DNA from: Clostridiales bacterium
Lineage (GTDB): Bacteria; Bacillota; Clostridia; Lachnospirales; Lachnospiraceae
Direction of reading: 5' to 3'
Assembly: GCA_012523925.1 (NCBI GenBank)
Contig: JAAYSQ010000264.1
Span: 1 to 38,897 of the forward strand
Length of the DNA stretch: 38,897 nucleotides
A model generated the notes under the pieces. It saw only the letters and a list, made by a program, of their open reading frames with translations, did not search any database and was not told where the DNA came from. The stretch's first letter is position 1; the number at the start of each line of letters is the position of its first letter. A program made the translations under genes and the position numbers. Below, piece by piece: positions 9,127-17,681 of the stretch.

Positions 9127-10389
9127 ATGGACACACCGAGAAAATTAATTGTAGGATATGATCTATGTGAGGATTTTATACAGATCAGTTGTTACAGTTA
9201 TAAGTTACAGGAACCGGTAACCATCGGTTTAACGGAAGGCCAAGAAAACTGCCGAATTCCAACAGTACTTTGTATTAAAAATGATACAAAACAATGGCTA
9301 TATGGTGAAGAAGCGGTTGCTTGCGCATCAAATGGTGAGGGGATACAAATTGACCGGATATTAAATAAGATTTGTACCGGAGAAGAAATTGTACTCTTTG
9401 GCCAGAAGGTCTCAGGGATTACCCTCTTGGAAAAATTTTTTCGTAAAACCTTAATGCTGGTAAAAAATCATTTTCCTACTGAACGAATTACCAAGCTTGT
9501 GGTAACCATACAGGATACAGATCCTATACTAGTGGACGGCATATATGAAGCTTTAGCTATGCTAGGAATAGATAAAGACAGAGCAGAAATAATGAGCCAT
9601 GCAGGTGCCTATCTATATTATGCTTTGAGCCAAGAATATTCTCTTTGGATGAATGATGTGGGGCTATTCAATTTTGACCAAAATGGATTGAAATATTATC
9701 AAATCAATATTAATAGGAGAACGAAACCGATCGTCGCCGGCCTTACAAAAAAGGACTTATCCGATGAGATAAGCTATGATATGTTGAAACGAAAAGATAT
9801 TGATATGGCGTATGCGTTTAAAACAGTTGCAGATACCGTTTTATTCAAGCAGATTATCTCAACGCTATATTTTACTGGTATTGGTTTTGAAGGTGATTGG
9901 GCACCAGAGGCAATAAAAAGCCTTTGCTCAAGAAGAAGAGCCTTTCTCGGACAAAACTTATATAGCAAGGGTGCTTGCTATGCAGCGAAAGAGCTTTCTG
10001 GAGATGGAAAGTTAGAGGATTATATTCTATTAAATGAAGAGATGATAACAAGCTACATAGGAATCCGTGTATATCATGATGCAAAGATGATAGATTTTCC
10101 CTTAGCAGAGGCAGGTGTGCCTTGGTATGAAGTGAATAATAGTATTGAAGTCATTCCAGAAGGCGAGGCAGAGATTGAAGTCATAATTAAGAATGTCATG
10201 ACAAGGGATATTATGCGTGAAAAATTAGTTCTTAATAATGCACCCCAACGGCCGAAAAGGATGACTAGGTTAGCGATAAATCTAAGTTGTTCCAGTAGCT
10301 CCAATGGTAAGATTACAATTACAGATTTGGGATTTGGTGATTTCTATCCAAGAACGGGAAAAGTGTGGGAATTTTTAATCGATATCTAA
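9127..10389 (+). CDS. Degenerate Hsp70/actin-fold protein (DUF5716-like)
   Basis: 420 residues with the general order of an Hsp70/actin-fold ATPase. An N-terminal strand-turn-strand, IVGYDLCEDFIQIS (about residues 8-21), stands where DnaK has GIDLGTT. A segment WLYGEEAVACA resembles the DnaK GxxA region. A third segment, GIGFEGDWAPEAIKSLC (about 258-274) followed by SKGACYAA, sits where the adenosine motif would be. The Gly/Thr residues of phosphate loop 1 are replaced (DLCED), and the expected phosphate loop 2 reads VGLFNFDQNG without the GGGT pattern, so nucleotide hydrolysis is doubtful. I believe it is family DUF5716, from memory. ATG at 9127 has AGGAG 7 nt upstream. It sits between the giant helical protein and a TPR protein, which suits a chaperone-like or pseudo-ATPase partner; that role is inference. 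Confidence 0.82.
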   Translation: MDTPRKLIVGYDLCEDFIQISCYSYKLQEPVTIGLTEGQENCRIPTVLCIKNDTKQWLYGEEAVACASNGEGIQIDRILNKICTGEEIVLFGQKVSGITLLEKFFRKTLMLVKNHFPTERITKLVVTIQDTDPILVDGIYEALAMLGIDKDRAEIMSHAGAYLYYALSQEYSLWMNDVGLFNFDQNGLKYYQININRRTKPIVAGLTKKDLSDEISYDMLKRKDIDMAYAFKTVADTVLFKQIISTLYFTGIGFEGDWAPEAIKSLCSRRRAFLGQNLYSKGACYAAKELSGDGKLEDYILLNEEMITSYIGIRVYHDAKMIDFPLAEAGVPWYEVNNSIEVIPEGEAEIEVIIKNVMTRDIMREKLVLNNAPQRPKRMTRLAINLSCSSSSNGKITITDLGFGDFYPRTGKVWEFLIDI

Positions 10390-10405
10390 GGAGGTAGGAG
10401 ATCCG

Positions 10406-11236
10406 GTGGGCAAAGTGATATTATGTAGTGGTGATAGGACAGAAAGACCGTATGTATTTCCCAGGACAGGTGTTCGCATTTATTCTATAGAGGAACTGTG
10501 CTATTATCTATATCATAATGTATATTTGATAGAGGAAAGTCTCTTTACTGATTCCTTGATAGATTGGATTGGGACCGAACTAAAACTCGTAGACCGAGCT
10601 GCCAAACTGAAAGCTTTAAAAGCAAAAAAGGCTGATTTAAAAACATTAGTAACGGTAGTATTATGTAGTAGCGACTATTATGGTGAAAAAGAAATTTTAG
10701 CATTTTTAAGAAGACTTGACCGGGTTATCGACATGCCTCGGATTAAAAGAATTTTTGTTAAGGCTAATGAATTGCTTAAAGATCATCAGTATACCTTAGC
10801 ATTAAATGAGTATGAACGTATCCTAAGTTCAGAAGGTGATAATAATCTAACTCCCAAGGATTTTGGAGATGTGCTCCATAATAAAGCCATAGCTACAGCG
10901 CAAAGTAAGAGCTTAAAGGAAGCAGTCGATATTTTTCGACAGGCCTATGAATACAATCATAACGAGGAAAGTCTACGACAGTTCTTGTACGCGGTTTTGC
11001 TATCTGGTGAAGATGTTGATGAGATCGCTGGAATATATAATGTAGATGATATACTTAAAGAAGAAGTTATCAGCGATTTGGAGCAAATACGTGAAGAAGC
11101 CAAGCTTAATGATTCAATGACTGAAATACAAAGATTAAAACAATATAAGGCTGAAGGAAGAAACACCGAATTTTATGAATTGGCGGATAAAATGATTGAA
11201 AGATGGAAGGCTTCCGTACGGAAGGTATATCAATAG
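10406..11236 (+). CDS. TPR-containing protein of the four-gene operon
   Basis: 276 residues, GTG start at 10406 with AGGAGGT and a second GGAG upstream. The N-terminal 100 residues form a compact domain of unknown type (VILCSGDRTERPYVFP, then VRIYSIEELCYYLYHN). From about residue 110 the sequence is helical with TPR-like periodicity: ANELLKDHQYTLALNEYERIL, then HNKAIATAQSKSLKEAVDIF and RQAYEYNHNEESLRQFLYAV. The C-terminus is charged and helical. No signal peptide or membrane segment is visible. It lies 16 nt after the Hsp70-like gene and 24 nt before the membrane coiled-coil gene, so it is probably cotranslated with them. TPR domains commonly bind Hsp70-type or other peptide tails; that it bridges the Hsp70-like protein to the membrane component is inference. 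Confidence 0.82.
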   Translation: MGKVILCSGDRTERPYVFPRTGVRIYSIEELCYYLYHNVYLIEESLFTDSLIDWIGTELKLVDRAAKLKALKAKKADLKTLVTVVLCSSDYYGEKEILAFLRRLDRVIDMPRIKRIFVKANELLKDHQYTLALNEYERILSSEGDNNLTPKDFGDVLHNKAIATAQSKSLKEAVDIFRQAYEYNHNEESLRQFLYAVLLSGEDVDEIAGIYNVDDILKEEVISDLEQIREEAKLNDSMTEIQRLKQYKAEGRNTEFYELADKMIERWKASVRKVYQ

Positions 11237-11260
11237 CTTTCCTACAAGAGAGGTATGCGG

Positions 11261-12430
11261 ATGAGATTCTTAGGGTTATTTAGACAACAAAAGGAAAAGA
11301 ATGAACAGAATAAGGAATTTGTTCAAGTAAATATTAAAAAAAGCAATAAGCATCAATCCAAGAAATCAGAACTATTAACCTATATTAAGGATAATTGCGA
11401 ATTAATATCTGAGAGTAATCGGCAGATCGAGGAAGCGAAGATAGAATATCAGGCAGTCACTTCCTACCTGACAGATATGCAGAAGATTGATATGTATCCA
11501 AGAGAGCACCGAGAGGACTTGGAGAATGCTGCGCGAAATATTATGAACCTAACAAGGGAACGGAAACACTTCCAGCAGAAAAGTACAAAAATCACAGATA
11601 GACAGTATCGCATATTCGAGCGTTATGAGATACAACTTCCGAGAGAATTACCTGAGATTAAGGAAAGTGAAGAATATCAAGCAAAGATAGAACAGGATAT
11701 GGAGTATCTGGAGAAAGAAAAGAATATTCTTAAGGAAGAGTGGGAAGATACACTCAGCAAACAAGGGTATCTCAGAGGAATTGCCATAACAACCAGTATC
11801 GTCGTAATAATTCTTTTTGTGATTTTTGCCATATTAGGAAACTATTCAGATGCGAATTTATCGATACCATTTCTGTTAACTGTGCTGATGGGAATGGCAT
11901 CTTCTCTTTATATTTTTATGGAAGCTAGAAAGAATGCTTATGATATTCAGAACATTCATGCAAAACAGAAAAGACAGGTTATGCTGATGAACAAGGTTAA
12001 GATTAAATCCGTGAATAACCTAAATTTCCTGGAATACTCCTATAATAAATATATGGTAGATAGCTATGATGAACTGAAAGCATTCTGGGAAGAATATATA
12101 ATGTTAAAAGAGGAAACTAAGAAATACAAAACCAATACGCAGAAGCTAGATTTCTATAACAATGAATTAATCAAGGAGCTTAAAAAAGTTGGTGTTGCAG
12201 ATGCAGAGATCTGGATTTATCAGCCGGTAGCTATCATTGATCCTAGGGAAATGGTTGAAATACGCCATCGTCTCATCGTTCGCAGACAGAAACTAAGGGA
12301 AAGAATAGATTTAATTATGGAGCAGAAAGAGGAAGCTATGGAAGTCATTCGATCTGCAATTAAAACAAGCCCTGAATATGCGCAAGAGGCAATGCTTATC
12401 TTAGAGCGATATGGAATTGCTATTGAATGA
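11261..12430 (+). CDS. Coiled-coil protein with two central membrane helices
   Basis: 389 residues from the ATG at 11261. An in-frame ATG at 11255 lies only 1 nt from the AGAGAGGT ribosome site, whereas 11261 has about 6 nt spacing. Residues 15-150 are highly charged and predicted coiled coil (many E/K/Q, for example REHREDLENAARNIM). Two hydrophobic helices follow, at about 173-193 (GIAITTSIVVIILFVIFAILG) and 201-221, with a short turn between. A second coiled coil (about 225-380) completes the protein. Both coiled coils would lie on the same side of the membrane, most likely cytoplasmic. It is last in the operon and plausibly anchors the complex. No similarity to a named family is recognised. 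Confidence 0.82.
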   Translation: MRFLGLFRQQKEKNEQNKEFVQVNIKKSNKHQSKKSELLTYIKDNCELISESNRQIEEAKIEYQAVTSYLTDMQKIDMYPREHREDLENAARNIMNLTRERKHFQQKSTKITDRQYRIFERYEIQLPRELPEIKESEEYQAKIEQDMEYLEKEKNILKEEWEDTLSKQGYLRGIAITTSIVVIILFVIFAILGNYSDANLSIPFLLTVLMGMASSLYIFMEARKNAYDIQNIHAKQKRQVMLMNKVKIKSVNNLNFLEYSYNKYMVDSYDELKAFWEEYIMLKEETKKYKTNTQKLDFYNNELIKELKKVGVADAEIWIYQPVAIIDPREMVEIRHRLIVRRQKLRERIDLIMEQKEEAMEVIRSAIKTSPEYAQEAMLILERYGIAIE

Positions 12431-12538
12431 TTTTTAATGCAAATGCTCCTCTCTGGAAATTCTTAGTCGGATAATTGTTTTCAAATATCTGGCAGGGACT
12501 GAACGGTAACAAGCATATAGAATAGTAAAAGAAAACAC

Positions 12539-12567
12539 TTGACATTATTAAAATATTTGCATAGTAT
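12539..12567 (+). promoter_or_regulatory. Promoter of the valS transcript
   Basis: A TTGACA -35 box (12539-12544), a 17-nt spacer and TAGTAT as -10 box (12562-12567) make a near-consensus vegetative promoter just upstream of the T-box leader. Transcription would start near 12574, giving a leader of about 640 nt before valS. Confidence 0.75.
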
Positions 12568-12589
12568 ATAAATAAACTTTCATAAATCC

Positions 12590-12886
12590 AAATGTAATGA
12601 TGGAGAGGATTAGATAAGGGAAGCTTATCAGAGAGGATCACTCACCGGCTGAAAGGTGATCTAAAGCAAACTTATTGAAGGTAGCTCCGGAACAGCATTT
12701 CTGAAACCAGAAGGCGTGTAGGAAGTGCCGGGAAGTCCCGTTATAGACAAAGAGATGGAGATAGCAGTTGCTTATGCAATTTAATCCAGTCGAGTAAAGT
12801 TTTCGGCTGAACAGAAATTGCAATAGTCTCCATGAATAAAGGTGGTACCACGGTTCTTCGTCCTTTGCGACGGAGAACCTTTTTTG
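12590..12886 (+). promoter_or_regulatory. T-box riboswitch, valine specific (specifier GTA)
   Basis: tRNA-sensing leader of valS. Seen directly are the Stem I elements AGAGAGG and GGCTGAAAGG, the specifier region TTATTGAAG-GTA-GCTCC with GTA (Val) at 12681-12683, and the T-box core GGTGGTACCACG (12841-12852). An intrinsic terminator follows at once. The specifier codon agrees with the downstream valyl-tRNA synthetase. By family knowledge, uncharged tRNA-Val pairs with the specifier and the T-box bulge, favouring the antiterminator so that valS is read. Confidence 0.93.
12852..12886 (+). terminator. T-box-controlled intrinsic terminator
   Basis: GGTTCTTCGTC (12852-12862) pairs over 11 positions, including one G-U, with GACGGAGAACC (12869-12879), and seven T residues follow. 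Its 5' arm starts at the end of the T-box core, so terminator and antiterminator exclude each other. Confidence 0.9.
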
Positions 12887-12950
12887 ATTCATAACTTGAT
12901 TTAGCAACCACTTTAATTATGTGTTATTATTTATAATTTTTTCTAACACA

Positions 12951-13179
12951 GGTGTGCTAAATCGGAAAAATATATTAGGATGACTTTATCATTTTCCTAG
13001 TAACACTTGCTGAGATAAGGAAGCGTCAAGTCTGGAAAATGTCCACGGATGGACATTTTAGGAGTGAGAGGCAAGGATGCCTCTTCACTCCGACAGACCG
13101 CCTTAGCTTACTTATCGAAGCCTAGTGTTACTCGAAAATTATAACTGGAAGTATAATATATTTTCCGATATAGAGCACC
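12951..13179 (+). repeat. 229-bp inverted-repeat element between T-box and valS
   Basis: The ends are imperfect inverted repeats. GGTG..CT..ATCGGAAAAATATATTA on the left (12951-12977) matches the reverse complement of the right end (13154-13179), differing by one inserted A plus a few outer mismatches. Inside, AGTAACACT (12999-13007) pairs perfectly with AGTGTTACT (13124-13132), GATAAG.AAGC (13014-13024) pairs with GCTT.CTTATC (13106-13116), and GTCTG (13030-13034) pairs with CAGAC (13094-13098). Two terminal hairpins follow: AAAATGTCC/GGACATTTT (13036-13059) and GGAGTGAGAGGC/GCCTCTTCACTCC (13061-13091). It has no coding capacity. It may be a MITE-like insertion or a structured leader RNA; no second copy is seen in the window. 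The valS ribosome site lies outside it. Confidence 0.7.
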
Positions 13180-13212
13180 GTCCGTCAATCATATGAAGAA
13201 AGGAAGACAAAT

Positions 13213-15873
13213 ATGAACAAAGAATTAGCCAAAACCTATGACCCCAAAGACATAGAAGAACGCCTATATCAAAAATGGCAAGATAAGAAATATTTCCATG
13301 CTGAGGTTGACCGAAGCAAAAAACCATTTACCATTGTAATGCCTCCTCCAAACATTACTGGACAGCTTCACATGGGGCATGCACTGGATAATACCATGCA
13401 GGACATCTTAACCCGTTTTAAAAGAATGCAGGGATATAATGCCCTATGGCAACCAGGAACCGACCATGCTAGTATCGCAACCGAGGTTAAGATTATCGAA
13501 CAGCTAAAGAAGGAGGGCATTGATAAAGATGACCTGGGTAGAGAAGGCTTCTTAGAAAGAGCATGGCAATGGAAGGATGAATACGGCGGAAGAATCATTT
13601 CTCAGTTGAAGAAGCTTGGTTCCTCCTGTGACTGGGACCGGGAACGCTTTACCATGGATGATGGCTGCTCCGATGCGGTTCACGAAGTATTCGTAAAGCT
13701 TTATAAGGAAGGTTATATCTATAAAGGTTCCAGAATTATTAACTGGTGTCCAATATGTCATACCTCTATTTCTGATGCGGAAGTTGAGCATGAAGAGCAG
13801 GCAGGACATTTCTGGCATATTAACTATCCAGTGGTTGGTAGTGATGAGTTCGTAGAAATCGCTACGACAAGACCAGAGACTATGCTTGGAGATACTGCAG
13901 TTGCAGTTCATCCAGAAGATGAGAGATATCAGCATCTAATTGGTAAGAAGGTATTACTTCCATTGGTGAATAAAGAAATTCCAGTTGTTGCAGACACTTA
14001 TGTTGATAAAGAATTTGGTACAGGTGTTGTTAAGATTACTCCAGCCCATGACCCCAATGACTTTGAAGTAGGTAAGAGACACAACCTTCCGGAAATCAAT
14101 GTCATGAATGACGATGCTACCATTAACGAACTGGGTGGTAAATATGCTGGTATGGATCGTTATGAAGCAAGAAAGCAGATTATTAAGGATCTAGATGAAC
14201 TAGGATTATTGGTTGAAGTGGAAGATCATACGCATAACGTTGGTACCCATGATCGATGCAAATCTACTGTAGAACCTTTAATCAAGCAGCAGTGGTTTGT
14301 TAAGATGGATGAACTAATCAAACCAGCGATTGAAGCAGTTAAGACTGGAGATGTTCAGTTCGTACCGGAGCGTTTCGATAAGACTTACTTTAACTGGGCC
14401 GAGAATATTCGTGATTGGTGTATCTCCAGACAGCTCTGGTGGGGACATCGTATTCCTGCATACTACTGTGATGGCTGTGGAGAAATCATCGTAGATAAAG
14501 AGGAACCATCCAGATGTCCAAAGTGTGGAAGTACTAATCTAAGACAGGATGAGGATACTTTAGATACCTGGTTTAGTTCCGCATTATGGCCATTTTCTAC
14601 CCTTGGCTGGCCAGAAAAGACGGAAGATTTGGATTATTTCTATCCTACAGATGTGTTAGTAACTGGATACGATATTATCTTCTTCTGGGTACTTCGTATG
14701 GTATTCTCCGGATATGCCCATATGGGTAAGAAACCATTTAGTAAGGTTCTCATTCACGGACTTGTAAGAGATTCACAAGGCCGCAAGATGAGTAAGTCCT
14801 TAGGTAACGGTATTGATCCATTGGAAGTGATTGATCAATATGGTGCTGACGCACTTAGACTTACCTTAATCACCGGTAATGCACCGGGGAATGATATGCG
14901 TTTCCACTGGGAGCGTGTTGAAGCGAGCAGAAACTTTGCCAATAAGGTATGGAATGCTTCCCGCTTCATTATGATGAACCTAGAGAAAGCAGAACTTAGT
15001 GACAAGGTTGATGAGAAGCTTCTGACCATTGCGGACAAATGGATTCTAAGCAAGGCCAATGCCTTGGTTAAAGAAGCTACTGAGAACATGGAAAGCTTTG
15101 AACTTGGAATTGCTGTTCAAAAAATCCATGACTTCATCTGGGAAGAATTCTGCGACTGGTATATTGAAATGGTAAAACCAAGATTATATAGCGATACAGA
15201 TGAGACAAAAGCAGCAGCACTTTGGACTTTAAAGAAGGTGCTAATAGCTTCCCTGAAATTACTACATCCTTATATGCCATTTATTACAGAAGAGATCTAT
15301 TGTACCCTTCAGGAGATGTCTGGTACCTGGGAGTCTGAATCTATCATGATCTCCGATTGGCCAGTATATACAAAGGAATATGAGTATAGTAAGGAAGAGG
15401 AAGCTGTAGAATTAATTAAGGCAGCAGTAAAGGGCATTCGTAACGTTCGTTCCGAGATGAATGTTCCACCTAGCAGAAAAGCGAATGTTATTGTTGTATC
15501 CGATAGCGATAAGATAAGAAATACCTTTACTGAAAGTAAGATCTTCTTTGCCACCCTTGGATATGCCAGTGAGGTTGCAGTGCAAGAGGATAAAGCAGGA
15601 ATACCAGAAGATGCAGTATCTACTGTTATTCCAGGTGCAGTTATCTACATTCCATTTGCAGATCTTGTTGACATCGATAAGGAGATTGAACGTCTATCCA
15701 AGGAAAAGAGACGACTAGAAGGCGAATTAAAGCGTGTTAATGGAATGCTTGCCAATGAAAACTTCGTTAAGAAAGCACCACAGAGTAAGATTGACGAAGA
15801 GAAGGCAAAGCTTGAAAAATATAAAGATATGATGAAGCAGGTAACCGAGAGATTGGAAGAGCTGAGTAAGTAA
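13213..15873 (+). CDS. valS: Valyl-tRNA synthetase
   Basis: Class-I aminoacyl-tRNA synthetase of 886 residues, the normal length, which charges tRNA-Val in the cytoplasm. The HIGH motif is HMGH (residues 53-56, within [15 protein letters not shown]) and KMSKS is exact at 525-529. The editing (CP1) domain lies between, including [17 protein letters not shown], and a zinc-knuckle pair CDGCGE...CPKCG lies near residues 417-440. The C-terminal anticodon-binding domain ends in the coiled-coil arm expected of ValRS ([17 protein letters not shown]). ATG at 13213 is preceded by AAGAAAGGAAG. The gene is single, controlled by the Val T-box, and closed by a long hairpin terminator downstream. Confidence 0.98.
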   Translation: MNKELAKTYDPKDIEERLYQKWQDKKYFHAEVDRSKKPFTIVMPPPNITGQLHMGHALDNTMQDILTRFKRMQGYNALWQPGTDHASIATEVKIIEQLKKEGIDKDDLGREGFLERAWQWKDEYGGRIISQLKKLGSSCDWDRERFTMDDGCSDAVHEVFVKLYKEGYIYKGSRIINWCPICHTSISDAEVEHEEQAGHFWHINYPVVGSDEFVEIATTRPETMLGDTAVAVHPEDERYQHLIGKKVLLPLVNKEIPVVADTYVDKEFGTGVVKITPAHDPNDFEVGKRHNLPEINVMNDDATINELGGKYAGMDRYEARKQIIKDLDELGLLVEVEDHTHNVGTHDRCKSTVEPLIKQQWFVKMDELIKPAIEAVKTGDVQFVPERFDKTYFNWAENIRDWCISRQLWWGHRIPAYYCDGCGEIIVDKEEPSRCPKCGSTNLRQDEDTLDTWFSSALWPFSTLGWPEKTEDLDYFYPTDVLVTGYDIIFFWVLRMVFSGYAHMGKKPFSKVLIHGLVRDSQGRKMSKSLGNGIDPLEVIDQYGADALRLTLITGNAPGNDMRFHWERVEASRNFANKVWNASRFIMMNLEKAELSDKVDEKLLTIADKWILSKANALVKEATENMESFELGIAVQKIHDFIWEEFCDWYIEMVKPRLYSDTDETKAAALWTLKKVLIASLKLLHPYMPFITEEIYCTLQEMSGTWESESIMISDWPVYTKEYEYSKEEEAVELIKAAVKGIRNVRSEMNVPPSRKANVIVVSDSDKIRNTFTESKIFFATLGYASEVAVQEDKAGIPEDAVSTVIPGAVIYIPFADLVDIDKEIERLSKEKRRLEGELKRVNGMLANENFVKKAPQSKIDEEKAKLEKYKDMMKQVTERLEELSK

Positions 15874-15988
15874 GCGTATTAATAAAAGAGTAATTTGATA
15901 CCAAGGAATTAGGACTCTGAGTTCTATGTGCATTCAGGCTTCCTATTTTGCGGAAATAAACAGCATAATTAAACAAAGTTTAAAGAAG

Positions 15989-16045
15989 ACACCATGTAGT
16001 ACTTTGGAAAATATTATTTTTCCAAGTTTGGCATGGTGTTTTTTA
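15989..16045 (+). terminator. Terminator after valS
   Basis: ACACCATG (15989-15996) pairs with CATGGTGT (16032-16039), and an inner stem CTTGGAAAA-like/TTTTCCAAG extends it; TTTTTT follows directly. It lies 115 nt after the valS stop. The rest of 15874-16236 holds no gene; AT-rich promoter-like sequence (TATAATA near 16190) precedes the next gene. Confidence 0.85.
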
Positions 16046-16270
16046 TAAGTCTTCGAACTTTAACCTTTAATAGGCAGTGATAAATTAATTTAAATTGGAC
16101 GTGAATTAAATTAAGTATTAAATTAAAAAACATAAGATAATTAATCATTTTGGAAATTACTGTTACATTATGAGTTTTCAAACGTTTATATAATATAGAG
16201 GATAATTTAGAGCCTCAATATAAAACGAAGGAGCGAATGATTATGATTGCTATGAACAAAACGTATCTTA

Positions 16271-16690
16271 TTGTCTTGCATTATTATTTCTTGCTTTTTG
16301 ACTGAAAGTGCAACTGCACTCGCCGCCAATAATCCTCCCTATGAACCGAAACAGCTTTTGGATATCGTAGAGCCGATGTGGGATAATACCACCTCGGTTG
16401 AGGTCAATCTATCATTTGACGGAAGTAAAGTCATTTGTGGTGCATTAGTGATTGGTAAGGCGAGTACAACTAAAATTACTGGCACCGTAGTACTCGCCCG
16501 TAAAAACCATGATGGGACTTGCTCTACAGTTAAGACATGGAGTGGACTTGAAACTACAGGTGGTATGCTGATTTTCGATAAGACTTATTATGTTTCAATG
16601 GGGTATACCTACCGTTTAACTATAATTTCAACGGTATATATCAATGGGATTAGTGAAAAAGTGATTAGCTATTATGAGGCAGATGCATAG
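16271..16690 (+). CDS. Small secreted protein with out-of-frame signal peptide
   Basis: The open frame begins at a TTG (16271) without a ribosome site and gives 139 residues. It resembles the small secreted Firmicutes proteins of pattern WDNTxS...L...G...C...IxG....TxxIxG...L (possibly DUF6147, from memory), with no known enzyme activity. A good ribosome site (AAGGAG, 16228-16233) sits before ATGs at 16237, 16243 and 16252, but these are one frame off and stop after about 20 codons. Removing one A from the AAAA run at 16257-16261 would give ATG-AAC-AAA-CGT and a normal signal peptide (MNKRILLSCIIISCFLTES) ending in ATALA. So this is either a frameshifted gene, a sequence error, or a gene that needs slippage. 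The mature part is intact and shows Gly/Thr/Val-rich beta character. Confidence 0.65.
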   Translation: MSCIIISCFLTESATALAANNPPYEPKQLLDIVEPMWDNTTSVEVNLSFDGSKVICGALVIGKASTTKITGTVVLARKNHDGTCSTVKTWSGLETTGGMLIFDKTYYVSMGYTYRLTIISTVYINGISEKVISYYEADA

Positions 16691-17009
16691 AAGGTGTTTC
16701 ATATCGAGTTAGAATTTAAGATTATGTGATTTTATTAAAACTAAAAATGTATTTTATAACATAAAACATACCATATTTTTGTGAGTTGAGTGGTTTCACA
16801 AATGTTTAAATATAATAAAGGAGAGGTGAGTGATGTTTATGATTTAATTCAAAAGATCCTGTAAAATGAATACAGTGGCTTTTGTCTCTTGGCGTGTTTA
16901 TTTTTGGTTTTAAAAAAGTTTAAGAAGAGCTTAGACAAAGAAAAACATGGGCTAGGGGCTATGATATATATATATCGTTAACTACATAAACGAAAAAGGT
17001 GGATGTGAG

Positions 17010-17465
17010 ATGATAACAAAGAAAAAGGTAGTACTTAGTACATTGTTAATGATAATAATTGGGGTTATGTTCGTTGTTTTTGTTTATAATAAGCCAATTC
17101 AAGCTGACAAATTATATCCTGATAATTATCAGTTTGTTTCATGTTTTATTAATAAGCGTTTTTTCTCGCATGGATCTAATACAGCAATCCCGCTAGATAA
17201 CTCAGAGGTAAATAAAATTTTAGAAAAATTCCAAGTAAAGAGAAAACGCATTGATAGAAATGCATATGAAACTACTTATATTCTATTTGAATTGAAAATA
17301 GCTAACGGACCTGACAAGTGGCCAAAACTATATGTTTTTGATGATGGGAGAATATGGGTTGATAAGGACAATTGGCAGCGAACATTATCATATGAGGTGC
17401 AAGGGGACCAGAAAGATGCTTTGTATGATGAACTTCTTGAAATGATTACTGCATATAGTAAATAG
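17010..17465 (+). CDS. Hypothetical membrane-anchored or secreted protein
   Basis: 151 residues, ATG at 17010 with an AAAGGTGGATG ribosome region. One N-terminal hydrophobic segment (residues 7-26, VVLSTLLMIIIGVMFVVFVY) would act as a signal anchor, leaving about 120 residues outside. The outer domain contains LYVFDDGRIWVDKD and ends in helical acidic sequence. No family is recognised. It stands alone, with a terminator following. The 319 bp before it hold only a ribosome-site-like AAAGGAGAGG at about 16818, followed by a four-codon frame, and a broken hydrophobic reading frame; no intact gene is there. Confidence 0.65.
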   Translation: MITKKKVVLSTLLMIIIGVMFVVFVYNKPIQADKLYPDNYQFVSCFINKRFFSHGSNTAIPLDNSEVNKILEKFQVKRKRIDRNAYETTYILFELKIANGPDKWPKLYVFDDGRIWVDKDNWQRTLSYEVQGDQKDALYDELLEMITAYSK

Positions 17466-17515
17466 GAATAAGACTTATCATGCTAATATATTTGAAATGC
17501 CGACTACAGACATAT

Positions 17516-17555
17516 AAGACTCCTGGATTTTATAATTATTTCAGGGGTCTTATTT
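17516..17555 (+). terminator. Terminator after the hypothetical membrane protein gene
   Basis: AAGACTCCTG (17516-17525) pairs with CAGGGGTCTT (17542-17551) with one G-T pair, followed by ATTTT. Confidence 0.7.
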
Positions 17556-17681
17556 TGGTGAAAAAATAGAATGTTTTCCAAATATGGCATGGTACTTTTA
17601 TATTTGTTGTTATATATTGTATGTAAGAGAAAAACAGTTATATTATATATAGAAAGTGTTATGTACCGAGGAGAGATAATC

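Noticed and set aside
8161-10304. Short frames overlapping the large helical protein and Hsp70-like genes
   Set aside because: Fully contained in strong coding frames and of biased composition expected from antisense or shifted reading.
12420-13327. Minus-strand open frames across the T-box and inverted-repeat element
   Set aside because: They arise from structured RNA sequence; the T-box and its terminator explain the region better.
16160-16815. Apparent shared promoter motif (TTTCA...TATAAT) before the secreted protein gene and the gap at 16800
   Set aside because: Spacing between the two parts differs by four bases, so it is probably chance AT-rich similarity.
16818-16980. Possible small gene after AAAGGAGAGG
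   Set aside because: The frame stops after four codons and the hydrophobic stretch downstream lies in several frames; no intact product can be supported.
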